From a bacterium SM23_31 (GTDB taxonomy: Bacteria; SM23-31), in assembly GCA_001304035.1 (NCBI GenBank), contig LJUD01000210.1:1-5883 (forward strand): a stretch of 5,883 bases of DNA, read 5' to 3'. Each line of letters begins with the position of its first letter. The first letter of the stretch is position 1. A program made the translations under genes and the position numbers. A model generated the notes under the pieces. It had not been told where the DNA came from. It made no database searches and saw nothing but the letters and a program-made list of their open reading frames with translations. This document shows positions 1-4,598 of the stretch, piece after piece.

Positions 1-554
1 TCCTCACCGACAGCATTAATAAGCGCTTCCCGAATAACCAAAAAATTTGCCAGGGTTTCAGCAGTACTTCCTGATTTAGTAATAATATTAAAAACCGTTT
101 TCTTTACATCAAGTACATTAAGAAGTCCTTTGAGCAAAGAAGGGTCAATATTATCGGGGAAATATACTTTCAATCCGCTGCGGCGTCCCGCTAAGCGGGA
201 TAACTCGTTATAATAGGGAGGATTAAGCGCCGTATGCAGAGCGATATTGCCAAGCGCCGACCCTCCGATCCCAATAACTACAAATGCATCAAATTCTTTT
301 TGCAGTCGTTTAGCGCATCCGCGCACATCATAAAGAAGCTCGATCCGCTTTGGGAGTGTCATAAAACCGAGTTCATTGTTTTCACGCTTTCTGCAAAGTG
401 ATTCATGCGCCTTTTTCCCGATTTCAGCCATGTAGTCGAGGTTTTCCTGACTGATGCCGTTCAGACCGCCAACGGATTCAGAAAGAGTATTGGAATAATC
501 CAGGCGAATGCGCATCGACTGACGCCATTCATTATCTTTCCAGCGAATCTTCAC
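1..554 (-). CDS. pgi: Glucose-6-phosphate isomerase, N-terminal part (runs off left edge)
   Basis: Cytoplasmic enzyme that interconverts glucose 6-phosphate and fructose 6-phosphate in glycolysis/gluconeogenesis. My own translation from the GTG at 554 gives 184 complete residues beginning MKIRWKDNEW. The family's first SIS-domain motif, VIGIGGSALGN, is at about residues 93-103, PDNIDP at 133-138, and the sugar-phosphate-binding NIITKSGSTAETLANF at 156-171. The first motif near residue 95 suggests the short bacterial form (about 450 aa); that is inferred, since the C-terminal half with the catalytic Glu/His/Lys region lies beyond position 1. GTG is chosen because AAGGAG sits 7 nt upstream. The ATG at 559-561 touches that site and opens only a nine-codon frame. 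It lies 59 bp downstream of gap with no terminator between them, so cotranscription is likely. An in-frame 15-bp palindrome falls at residues 119-123. Confidence 0.95.
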   Translation of the reverse strand, partial: MKIRWKDNEWRQSMRIRLDYSNTLSESVGGLNGISQENLDYMAEIGKKAHESLCRKRENNELGFMTLPKRIELLYDVRGCAKRLQKEFDAFVVIGIGGSALGNIALHTALNPPYYNELSRLAGRRSGLKVYFPDNIDPSLLKGLLNVLDVKKTVFNIITKSGSTAETLANFLVIREALINAVGE

Positions 555-561
555 TGTTCAT

Positions 562-567
562 CTCCTT
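562..567 (-). promoter_or_regulatory. Shine-Dalgarno site that fixes the pgi GTG start
   Basis: AAGGAG on the minus strand lies 7 nt before the GTG at 554. The competing ATG (559-561) directly abuts the site with no spacer and is out of frame with pgi, so the non-ATG start is favoured. Confidence 0.8.
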
Positions 568-613
568 AATACTATCTCTGTTGTTGAAAAATACAGAAAT
601 ACAAACCTAATTT

Positions 614-1615
614 TTATTTGCCCATTATTTTGATAAGGTCTTTGACACGGGAAGAGTATCCATACTCATTATCGTACCAAGCCATAACCTTAACGAACGT
701 CCCATCTAAAACACCGGTCAACTCTGCGTCTAAAATTGATGAATACGTCGAGTTATTAAAATCGGAAGAAACAAGCGGTAAATCACAGTACTTTAGATAG
801 CCTTTCATAGCATTTTCCGAGCTTTCTTTCATTACATTGTTTATTTCTTCTTTTGATGTAGCTTTCTTTACTTCCGCTACAAAATCGACAATCGAGACAT
901 TCGGAGTAGGTACACGCATTGCCAAACCGTCCAATTTTCCTTTCAATTCGGGGATAACAAGGGCAACCGCTTTTGCCGCACCGGTAGTAGTAGGAATCAT
1001 CGATAATGCCGCTGCACGCGCCCGCCGTAAATCCGAATGGGGCAGGTCCAAAATGCGCTGATCGTTAGTATATGAATGGATAGTAGTCATAAATCCCCGG
1101 ATAATCCCAAAATTATCGTGTAATACTTTAGCTACGGGAGCAAGGCAGTTTGTAGTGCATGATGCATTGGAAACAATATGGTGCTTAGAGGGATCATATT
1201 CAGCGTCATTAACACCGAGTACAATAGTCAAATCCACATCGCCCTTTGCAGGAGCGGTAATTATTACTTTTTTTGCGCCTGCATCGAGATGAGTTTTGGT
1301 TTTGTCCCTGGAACGAAATAATCCGGTAGACTCGACTACTACACTAACTCCCAGTTCTCCCCAGGGAAGCTGTAACGGGTCTCTTTCTGCTAATACTCTT
1401 ATTTTTCTGCCGTCAACTACAAATGAATCATCCTGTACTTTAACGTCAACACCAAGGGGCCCGTGTACTGAGTCGTAAGCAAAAAGATGAGCCAATGTCT
1501 TTGCATCGGTTAAATCATTTACGGCTACAAATTCAATGTCGGGATCATTTAGCCCCGCTTTCACAACCATACGACCTATTCTTCCAAAACCATTGATTCC
1601 TACTTTAATTGCCAT
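614..1615 (-). CDS. gap: Type I glyceraldehyde-3-phosphate dehydrogenase, NAD-dependent
   Basis: Phosphorylating GAPDH; it converts glyceraldehyde 3-phosphate, NAD and phosphate to 1,3-bisphosphoglycerate in the cytoplasm, normally as a homotetramer. The 333 residues match the usual full length. The N-terminal Rossmann motif INGFGRIGR is at 7-15. Asp34 in VAVNDL and the Leu-Pro pair in ILDLPH (191-192) are the residues that mark NAD rather than NADP preference in this family. The active-site motif ASCTTNCLAP (151-160) carries catalytic Cys153, and His180 in TTIHSYTNDQ is its expected partner. RRARAAA (197-203) and WYDNEYGYSSRV (313-324) complete the catalytic domain. The ATG at 1615 has GAGGAGA five nt upstream; other nearby ATGs are out of frame. 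It is the first gene of a probable gap-pgi unit. The pairing with pgi does not by itself say whether glycolysis or gluconeogenesis is the main direction. Confidence 0.98.
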   Translation of the reverse strand: MAIKVGINGFGRIGRMVVKAGLNDPDIEFVAVNDLTDAKTLAHLFAYDSVHGPLGVDVKVQDDSFVVDGRKIRVLAERDPLQLPWGELGVSVVVESTGLFRSRDKTKTHLDAGAKKVIITAPAKGDVDLTIVLGVNDAEYDPSKHHIVSNASCTTNCLAPVAKVLHDNFGIIRGFMTTIHSYTNDQRILDLPHSDLRRARAAALSMIPTTTGAAKAVALVIPELKGKLDGLAMRVPTPNVSIVDFVAEVKKATSKEEINNVMKESSENAMKGYLKYCDLPLVSSDFNNSTYSSILDAELTGVLDGTFVKVMAWYDNEYGYSSRVKDLIKIMGK

Positions 1616-1620
1616 AGCAT

Positions 1621-1627
1621 TCTCCTC
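1621..1627 (-). promoter_or_regulatory. Shine-Dalgarno site of gap
   Basis: GAGGAGA lies 5 nt before the ATG at 1615. It is a near-perfect match to the anti-Shine-Dalgarno sequence and selects this ATG over the out-of-frame ATGs at 1618-1620 and 1627-1629. Confidence 0.75.
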
Positions 1628-1691
1628 ATGTTTTGTTTTTTTAGTTTAAATGTAATTGCAAAATCTAATAATGCCGGTTGAATTCATAATT

Positions 1692-1720
1692 AATATATAA
1701 TAACACGACCAGGGTTTAAA
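1692..1720 (-). promoter_or_regulatory. Candidate promoter for gap-pgi
   Basis: Reading the minus strand, TTTAAA (1720-1715) is followed after 17 nt by TATATT (1697-1692), about 80-105 bp before the gap start. The spacer includes a short G/C-rich island (CCCTGGTCGTG) in otherwise A/T-rich DNA. The match is weak, and in such DNA similar boxes arise by chance. Another candidate is TATATTTG at 1767-1760, which fits the Bacteroidota -7 box TAnnTTTG but lacks a matching -33 TTG. The rest of 1616-1905 shows no gene and no convincing terminator for the upstream channel gene. Confidence 0.3.
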
Positions 1721-1905
1721 AATGGGAAATAAGCAAAAATTCCTTAATTTTTAAGTCAACAAATATATTTATTTTTTATGAATTATTCCACATATTATTA
1801 TAAAATTATATCAATTTTCTTCTTTTTCTCACTTAGCGAAATTGAATATTAACAAGAGATTCGGTTTTAGAGAATAATACAGACATTAAGGTTATACAGA
1901 AATTT

Positions 1906-2964
1906 TTATTTTTTCAACTGTAGTTCTTTACCAAGGTCATGTAACTCAACCGTTCTGATCGGGAAAGGTATGACTATGCCTTCTTTATTAAAACGTTTAT
2001 GTAATCTCTTGATAAATTCATGTTTAATTATGTACTGGTTTACATATTCTTTAGTGCGCAGGATTACGGAAAAATTTATGCTGAAATCGGCAAACGTATG
2101 GTACCGGATAAACGGGTCAAATTCTGATATGCCTCCATCGACTTCGCGCATTACTTCCTTAGCAATCTCAATAGTCACCTTCTCTACCTTTTCAAGATCG
2201 CTGTTATAGCTTACGCCTACTTGAACCAGCAAAGACATCTCCTGCATAGGTTGATAATAATTTGTAATGATTGTTGAAGCGATTTTTGAATTCGGGACAA
2301 TTATCATGTTATTTTGCAGCGCTCTTATGACAGTATTCCTCCAAGTGACATCCTGTACATATCCTTCTTCACCCGATTCCAGTTTAACATAATCTCCCGG
2401 TTTGACCAGTCCTGAAGCAATAATATGAAAACCGGCAAATAAATTGGACAGCGTATCCTGAAGCGCCAATGCTACAGCAAGACCGCCAACGCCTAATGCC
2501 GTGAGAATGGGCGTGATAGGAATGCTGAGAGACTGTAACAATATTAAAAAACCTAAGGTATAAACGAATATTTTTATGAAGTAATTAAAAATTGATGGAG
2601 ACGGCAAAACTCCTGCTACTTTTTTCCTGTAGTTCATAAAAAAACCTGCAACAACTCTTGCGGATACAATTGTTGCCGATAAAATGATTATTGAAAGAAT
2701 AATTTTCATAATTATTTCTAATAGCTTAATATTATCTACAAACAAATAATGAGCCGCCCCGGTAATTCCCGCAAGGATGAACCAGAGAAGTAAAACTCCT
2801 TTTAACGGTTTAATAATTATCTCGTTTACTTTCCATTTGCTTTTTGTTGCAGTATCCTGGAGTTTCTTTAAAATAATCCGGTCTGCAATTATTCCTACAA
2901 TCAATCCGCCAACTATAAATAAAAGCGGGGGAATAATTTTTGTGAGGTCTAAGTAATCTAACAT
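1906..2964 (-). CDS. MscS-family small-conductance mechanosensitive channel
   Basis: Inner-membrane channel expected to open under membrane tension and release solutes during hypo-osmotic shock; it normally works as a homoheptamer. In the 352 residues, hydrophobic segments are visible at about 11-31, 54-76, 84-108 and 127-148. They are followed by the pore-lining helix region 152-180, with the family's Gly/Ala-rich pattern ALGVGGLAVALALQDTLSN. The beta domain follows (about 184-235; VKPGDYV, GYVQDVTWRNTVI, VPNSKI), then the cytoplasmic alpha/beta domain (about 240-340) ending in VIPFPIRTVEL. The extra N-terminal helices make it longer than the three-helix E. coli MscS (286 aa), as in many MscS homologues. 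The ATG at 2964 has a modest AAAGG 9 nt upstream. It faces away from the RRM gene across a long spacer and sits 290 bp upstream of gap, so it is probably monocistronic. Which MscS subfamily it belongs to cannot be settled by eye, so no symbol is given. Confidence 0.93.
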   Translation of the reverse strand: MLDYLDLTKIIPPLLFIVGGLIVGIIADRIILKKLQDTATKSKWKVNEIIIKPLKGVLLLWFILAGITGAAHYLFVDNIKLLEIIMKIILSIIILSATIVSARVVAGFFMNYRKKVAGVLPSPSIFNYFIKIFVYTLGFLILLQSLSIPITPILTALGVGGLAVALALQDTLSNLFAGFHIIASGLVKPGDYVKLESGEEGYVQDVTWRNTVIRALQNNMIIVPNSKIASTIITNYYQPMQEMSLLVQVGVSYNSDLEKVEKVTIEIAKEVMREVDGGISEFDPFIRYHTFADFSINFSVILRTKEYVNQYIIKHEFIKRLHKRFNKEGIVIPFPIRTVELHDLGKELQLKK

Positions 2965-2996
2965 TTTACAATACCTTTATATTTATTTAATAAATT

Positions 2997-3010
2997 TTCT
3001 AAATTTAGAA
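2997..3010. repeat. Perfect 14-bp palindrome at the channel gene promoter
   Basis: TTCTAAATTTAGAA is its own reverse complement and lies 33-46 bp before the channel start codon, overlapping the proposed -7 box. This position would suit an operator for a dimeric repressor, but an A/T-rich palindrome of this size can also be chance. Confidence 0.4.
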
Positions 3011-3030
3011 GCGGCAGAAACTGAAACAAA
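3000..3030 (-). promoter_or_regulatory. Candidate Bacteroidota-type promoter for the MscS-family gene
   Basis: On the minus strand TTTG (3030-3027) is followed after 19 nt by TAAATTTA (3007-3000). The known Bacteroidota consensus is TTTG/TTG, about 19 nt, then TAnnTTTG, so the spacing fits exactly and seven of eight -7 positions fit with the n positions free. Whether this organism uses such a sigma factor is not known from the window. Confidence 0.35.
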
Positions 3031-3068
3031 AAATATCTTAGGTCTATAAGAATGTGTAATAATAAAAC

Positions 3069-3145
3069 CTTAGCAAATTTTAAAGATTGTTAATTTTGAA
3101 CAAGTTTGAATGAAAGTCTTGCAATAAATTTAAAATTTGCTTAAG
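3069..3145. repeat. Nested inverted repeat with 16/17-nt arms
   Basis: The left arm CTTAGCAAATTTTAAA (3069-3084) is matched by the right arm TTTAAAATTTGCTTAAG (3129-3145). Twelve bases pair without interruption and four more pair after one bulged A. Inside, ATTG (3086-3089) can pair with CAAT (3122-3125), and CAAG (3101-3104) with CTTG (3118-3121), so the 77 nt can close into one long interrupted hairpin. There is no T-run suited to a simple terminator. It could be a small RNA, a miniature mobile-element relic, or chance in A/T-rich sequence. Confidence 0.5.
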
Positions 3146-3201
3146 TTTTACAGTAAAGTTAAACCCGATTGCTTCAAATTTATAACCATAAATTTTTCAT
3201 C

Positions 3202-3254
3202 CTATATTAAATACTACACCGGTTTTTAGTAAATAACATATTTGTTTAATATAG
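3202..3254. repeat. Second hairpin-forming inverted repeat
   Basis: CTATATTAAA (3202-3211) pairs perfectly with TTTAATATAG (3245-3254). Within the loop, TACTA (3212-3216) pairs with TAGTA (3227-3231) around a CACCGGTTTT loop. In A/T-rich DNA a 10-bp match at this distance is not rare, so only its closeness to the 3069-3145 hairpin makes it notable. Confidence 0.3.
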
Positions 3255-3285
3255 ACAAGAATATGGTATGAATCAATAGTATTTA

Positions 3286-3313
3286 TTGACTTATTAATAA
3301 AATCTTCTATTTT
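3286..3313 (+). promoter_or_regulatory. Orphan promoter-like sequence
   Basis: TTGACT (3286-3291, five of six bases of the -35 consensus) is followed after 16 nt by TATTTT (3308-3313). It points into the G/A-rich structured patch at 3364-3450 and lies some 460 bp before the next coding start, so if active it would make an RNA of its own or a very long leader. Confidence 0.25.
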
Positions 3314-3363
3314 ATTGTATTATTCATGGAAGGTTTTAAAAACAATAATCCGCACTCGTAAAG

Positions 3364-3450
3364 TTCCTTGAGAAAAAGGGATAATTTTCAGGGAAAAGTG
3401 GCTGCAGGCTATTAAAAGAAATGAAGGAAACTGAGGGGGATAGTAAGCCT
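3364..3450 (+). ncRNA. Possible small structured RNA (speculative)
   Basis: This G/A-rich stretch stands out in composition from the A/T-rich flanks. It can form three consecutive small stems on the plus strand. TTCCTT pairs with AAGGGA (3364-3369 and 3376-3381, one G-U pair). TTTTC pairs with GAAAA (3385-3389 and 3393-3397). AGGCT pairs with AGCCT (3406-3410 and 3446-3450). A promoter-like sequence sits about 50 bp upstream. I recognise no known RNA family, tRNA or riboswitch in it. One frame reads EKGIIFREKWLQAIKRNEGN between stops, so a fragment of a decayed gene is an equally good explanation. Confidence 0.2.
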
Positions 3451-3680
3451 AAATTAGCAAATTAATGTCTTCGCAATTAATGTGGTATTGATTCCCGGAC
3501 ATTATTTTTTAAAAAAATTACTTGAAATAGTAAAATACTTTCTTTAATATCTAACTCAAAGTGTTTAAAAATTTATGAGATGTAAAGTTCTGATTTTTCC
3601 ATATTAATTAACATCATTAATTTACCATCGATAATGATTATAGCGATAAGCAGAAATAAACGGCGGATTTTTACTAAATG

Positions 3681-3721
3681 TTTTGATGAAAATTGTGCAA
3701 TATCTTTGCGTAAATTATCAT
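3681..3721 (+). promoter_or_regulatory. Candidate promoter(s) of the RRM protein gene
   Basis: Two readings overlap. TATCTTTG (3701-3708) is a perfect TAnnTTTG box with a TTTTG (3681-3685) upstream, but the 15-nt spacing is short for that class. Alternatively, TTGTGC (3693-3698), 17 nt, then TATCAT (3716-3721) resembles a sigma-70 promoter with a good -10 and a poor -35. Either would give a leader of roughly 45-60 nt before the ATG at 3774. Confidence 0.3.
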
Positions 3722-3773
3722 AGTAACAGGTAATTCAAATTTAGATCTCATTTCACAAAAGGGAGAACAAAAA

Positions 3774-4067
3774 ATGAATATCTACGTAGGCAATTTGTCT
3801 CATCAGGTCACTGAAGAAGAATTGCGGCAGGCTTTTGAATCATTTGGAAAGGTCGAATCGGCAACTCTTATAAAAGATAAGTTTAGTGGTGAATCAAGAG
3901 GATTTGGATTCGTGGAGATGCCCTCCAAGACTGAAGCTCGCTCTGCAATTGATGGACTAAATGGCACAGAGTTAAAGGAAAGGACTCTTAATGTTAATGA
4001 AGCCCGCCCTCGCTCCGAAGGTAATCGAGGCAGAGGTGGAGGACGAGGCGGCGGCCGTCGTTTCTAA
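3774..4067 (+). CDS. Small RRM-domain RNA-binding protein with RGG tail
   Basis: A 97-residue single-RRM protein of the bacterial/cyanobacterial Rbp type, expected to bind single-stranded RNA in the cytoplasm. RNP2 is IYVGNL at 3-8 and RNP1 is RGFGFVEM at 42-49; the aromatic residues Tyr4, Phe44 and Phe46 that stack on RNA bases are all present. The domain fills residues 2-77 (ending LNVNEARPR). The tail from about 81 to 97 is Gly/Arg-rich, with RGRGGGRGGGRRF, like the glycine-rich tails of cold-induced Rbp proteins. The ATG is preceded by GGGAG 8 nt upstream. The gene stands alone, with a long spacer on each side and no terminator I can support directly after the stop. Family members are often cold- or stress-induced; nothing in the sequence proves that here. 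Identification is firm, the RNA targets are unknown. Confidence 0.95.
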   Translation: MNIYVGNLSHQVTEEELRQAFESFGKVESATLIKDKFSGESRGFGFVEMPSKTEARSAIDGLNGTELKERTLNVNEARPRSEGNRGRGGGRGGGRRF

Positions 4068-4110
4068 GTGTTTACAAGCTATAGGTATAAGCTAATCATA
4101 TTGGAATTTA

Positions 4111-4206
4111 GCCTAACGAGTCGCTGAAGATTACCTGGCACTCGGTCGTAATTTCTCGCTTCGTTCACGCAAGCTCGTACCGCGCAGCTAAGCTTCAGCG
4201 TTTTGA
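4111..4206. repeat. G+C-rich folded element resembling one end of an integron attC site
   Basis: GCCTAAC (4111-4117) matches the attC R'' consensus RYYYAAC; on the minus strand it reads GTTAGGC, a full core site GTTRRRY. After the 4-nt spacer GAGT comes CGCTGAAG (4122-4129), perfectly paired by CTTCAGCG (4193-4200). After one mismatch the stem continues with TTA/TAA. Inner partial stems (CTG/CAG, CGGT/ACCG) and a small GCTTCG-TTCA-CGCAAGC hairpin near 4158-4174 give the single-stranded-fold look of attC. The other end fails: the box expected after 4200 reads GTTTTGA, keeping only GTT. The base composition contrasts with the flanks. It could be a decayed attC or another dispersed palindromic repeat; no integrase or cassette array is in view. 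Confidence 0.45.
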
Positions 4207-4209
4207 CGG

Positions 4210-4252
4210 AAAAAAGGAGACCGCTAATAACTTTTATTACAGATTCTCCTTT
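4210..4252 (-). terminator. Candidate minus-strand hairpin terminator
   Basis: AAAGGAGA (4213-4220) pairs with TCTCCTTT (4245-4252), and an inner TAATAA-CTT-TTATTA hairpin (4225-4239) is perfectly paired. Read on the minus strand, the outer stem ends in CCTTTTTT (4217-4210), as in a factor-independent terminator. The stem has only three G-C pairs, and no convincing gene lies upstream on the minus strand, so it may instead be part of the neighbouring repeat element. Confidence 0.25.
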
Positions 4253-4548
4253 AGTTGCAAAAATCATGTTGATAAATTCATTGATTTTTTCAGCAACTAT
4301 TAATTTGCTCATTTTATTACTTGTTTAACTGGCTTGATAATCGGTTTTTGATAACATAATCAAATTTTTATAAAATTCAGTTAATAAAAGTGCGTATTTC
4401 CCTGAGATTCATGGTTGATATTGTATGGGATAGGGGGATTTTTTTATATTAACTACAATAATTCCTGATTCCGTAAGAAAAATATTTAATATTGAAACTC
4501 CAATAATTTTCAACCTGCCAATTTAAAAATTAGATGCACGAAAAAAAT

Positions 4549-4570
4549 GTTACTGTTAAGTAACCGTTAA
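4549..4570. promoter_or_regulatory. Possible operator in the M28 peptidase leader
   Basis: GTTAC-TGTTAA-GTAAC (4549-4564) is an inverted repeat, and GTTAA occurs twice 11 bp apart (4555-4559 and 4566-4570), about one helical turn. It lies 16 nt before the Shine-Dalgarno site. The elements are short, so this is a weak call. Confidence 0.22.
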
Positions 4571-4586
4571 ACAATTAAAAGATATT

Positions 4587-4593
4587 GAGGAGG
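4587..4593 (+). promoter_or_regulatory. Strong Shine-Dalgarno site of the M28 peptidase gene
   Basis: GAGGAGG lies 5 nt before the ATG at 4599. It is a full match to the 16S 3'-end complement and fixes the start directly before a signal peptide. Confidence 0.8.
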
Positions 4594-4598
4594 TGTCT

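Larger units (their letters stand above)
2965..3773. other. 809-bp A/T-rich divergent intergenic region
   Basis: No frame on either strand gives a credible protein. A 12-codon ATG frame at 3326-3361 has no ribosome-binding site. The region holds a 14-bp palindrome at the channel-gene promoter, two larger inverted repeats, a G/A-rich patch with small hairpins, and promoter candidates at both ends, all listed separately. Smaller items: a direct repeat AATTAATGT at 3460-3468 and 3475-3483 (15-bp period), a TTTTTTAAAAAA palindrome at 3505-3516, and a 7-bp inverted repeat ATCATTA/TAATGAT at 3613-3619 and 3632-3638. For two outward-facing genes this spacer is long, leaving room for a small RNA or a decayed gene; neither is shown. 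Confidence 0.7.
4068..4598. other. 531-bp intergenic region between the RRM gene and the M28 peptidase gene
   Basis: It contains a G+C-rich folded element (4111-4206), an adjacent hairpin (4210-4252), and A/T-rich leader sequence of the peptidase gene. Weak items: AGCTATA-GG-TATA-A-GCT at 4077-4093 just after the RRM stop (no T-run, so not a convincing terminator), and TTGAAA/TTTCAA at 4492-4497 and 4508-4513. A run of T at 4438-4446 after a G-run might end RRM transcription by pairing with CCCT near 4400, but the stem is poor. No confident promoter is visible for the peptidase gene. A minus-strand open frame at 4312-4079 is discussed under rejected items. Confidence 0.65.

Noticed and set aside
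618..1478. Plus-strand open frames at 618-800, 837-1061 and 1296-1478
   Set aside because: They lie wholly antisense to gap, whose protein is unmistakable, and their translations look like reverse-strand noise.
1970..2209. Plus-strand open frame of 79 codons
   Set aside because: It is antisense to the cytoplasmic domain of the MscS-family gene and has no ribosome-binding site.
3326..3361. Twelve-codon ATG frame (MEGFKNNNPHS) as a leader peptide
   Set aside because: No ribosome-binding site, no downstream gene within 400 bp, and no attenuator-like codon run.
3460..3483. Two AATTAATGT copies as the start of a CRISPR or iteron array
   Set aside because: Only two copies with a 6-nt gap; there is no spacer-repeat pattern and no origin-like context.
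3505..3517. TTTTTTAAAAAAA as a bidirectional terminator
   Set aside because: The palindrome has no loop and no G-C pairs, so it would not form a stable RNA hairpin; it is an A/T tract.
4077..4093. Hairpin after the RRM gene as its terminator
   Set aside because: The stem is short with a bulge, and no T-run follows.
4111..4206. tRNA or known riboswitch in the folded element
   Set aside because: No T-loop GTTC-type arm, anticodon-arm geometry or CCA end is seen, and no riboswitch core motif is recognised.
4079..4312. Minus-strand 77-codon open frame beginning MSKLIVAEKINEF
   Set aside because: No ribosome-binding site precedes its ATG. Its second half simply reads through the folded repeat element (…ACVNEARNYDRVPGN…). 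The first 40 residues are plausible protein but match nothing I recognise. It could be a relic of a cassette gene if the attC idea holds, but cannot be called as a gene.
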